A stretch of DNA of 6,510 nt from Lachnospiraceae bacterium UBA3772 (GTDB lineage Bacteria; Bacillota; Clostridia; Lachnospirales; Lachnospiraceae). The translations under genes and the position numbers were made by a program. Under the pieces are notes generated by a model. That model saw nothing but the letters and a program-made list of their open reading frames with translations. It did no database searches and was not told the DNA's origin. Positions 6,384-6,510 of the stretch are shown here, one piece after another (the first letter of the stretch is position 1; the number at the start of each line of letters is the position of its first letter). The DNA lies in contig DFFQ01000186.1 of the NCBI GenBank assembly GCA_002371025.1, forward strand, positions 1-6,510, written 5' to 3'.

Positions 6384-6510
6384 GTATAATTCCTTCTTTC
6401 TTTATTGCGACATGACAAATAGTATGACTTTTGATTAATTTCCAAATCTCATCTCTGAATAATAATTACCATAACAATAGTTTTAATATTGAAGTGTTAT
6501 ACTGAAAGAG
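6384..6510 (-). promoter_or_regulatory. Upstream region of the transporter operon
   Basis: The ribosome binding site AAGGA lies at 6391-6395 on the minus strand. A weak promoter candidate has TACTAT (6424-6419) as -10 and TTGGAA or TTTGGA (about 6440-6446) as -35, with a 15-16 base spacer. Two GTCAT units 12 bases apart (6412-6416 and 6424-6428) overlap the -10. A truncated second -10-like TATAAC lies near the window edge. No gene is visible on either strand up to 6510, so the operon probably starts here, although an upstream gene beyond the window cannot be excluded. Confidence 0.35.

Overview
The window looks like part of a biosynthetic gene cluster from a low-GC Firmicute, most probably a clostridial or Lachnospiraceae-type gut or rumen bacterium. 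This rests on the AT-rich DNA, the AGGAG-type ribosome binding sites and the style of the proteins; no taxonomic marker is present. All convincing genes lie on the minus strand, so the biological order runs from high to low coordinates: ABC ATPase (6383-5619), FtsX/MacB-type permease (5616-3163), a non-coding gap of about 630 bp (3162-2532), then the first 843 codons of a non-ribosomal peptide synthetase (NRPS, 2531-1) that leaves the window at its low-coordinate edge.

The NRPS is the largest gene and is easy to miss because it has no stop codon inside the window. It begins directly with a condensation (C) domain carrying an intact HHLIIDG active site. An adenylation (A) domain follows, with core motifs A1 to A8 recognisable, and the window ends at the A8 motif GRIDEQVKIRG. 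The rest of the A domain, the carrier protein and any later modules lie outside. The specificity pocket reads roughly D-F-P-K-V-G-E-V-F, which I cannot assign with confidence; it is nearest to Asn/Asp-type codes. Base composition changes sharply at the C-A linker: about 40% GC by hand count in the A-domain part and about 31% in the C-domain part.

The ATPase and permease form a tight two-gene operon (TGA, two bases, ATG). They make a MacB/FtsX-like (type VII) transporter whose permease has two tandem FtsX units, each with a large extracytoplasmic domain. Its position suggests export of the NRPS product or self-protection against it, but this is inference from context.

The gap upstream of the NRPS is rich in symmetry: a perfect 30-bp palindrome with two GATC sites, a tandem repeat of AGTAT-N3/4-TTGTTTC, a 19-bp inverted repeat with a competing alternative hairpin, and several smaller hairpins. 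This is the best candidate in the window for undescribed biology: a dedicated control region for the NRPS. No RNA gene, mobile element or CRISPR array was seen, and no convincing plus-strand gene.
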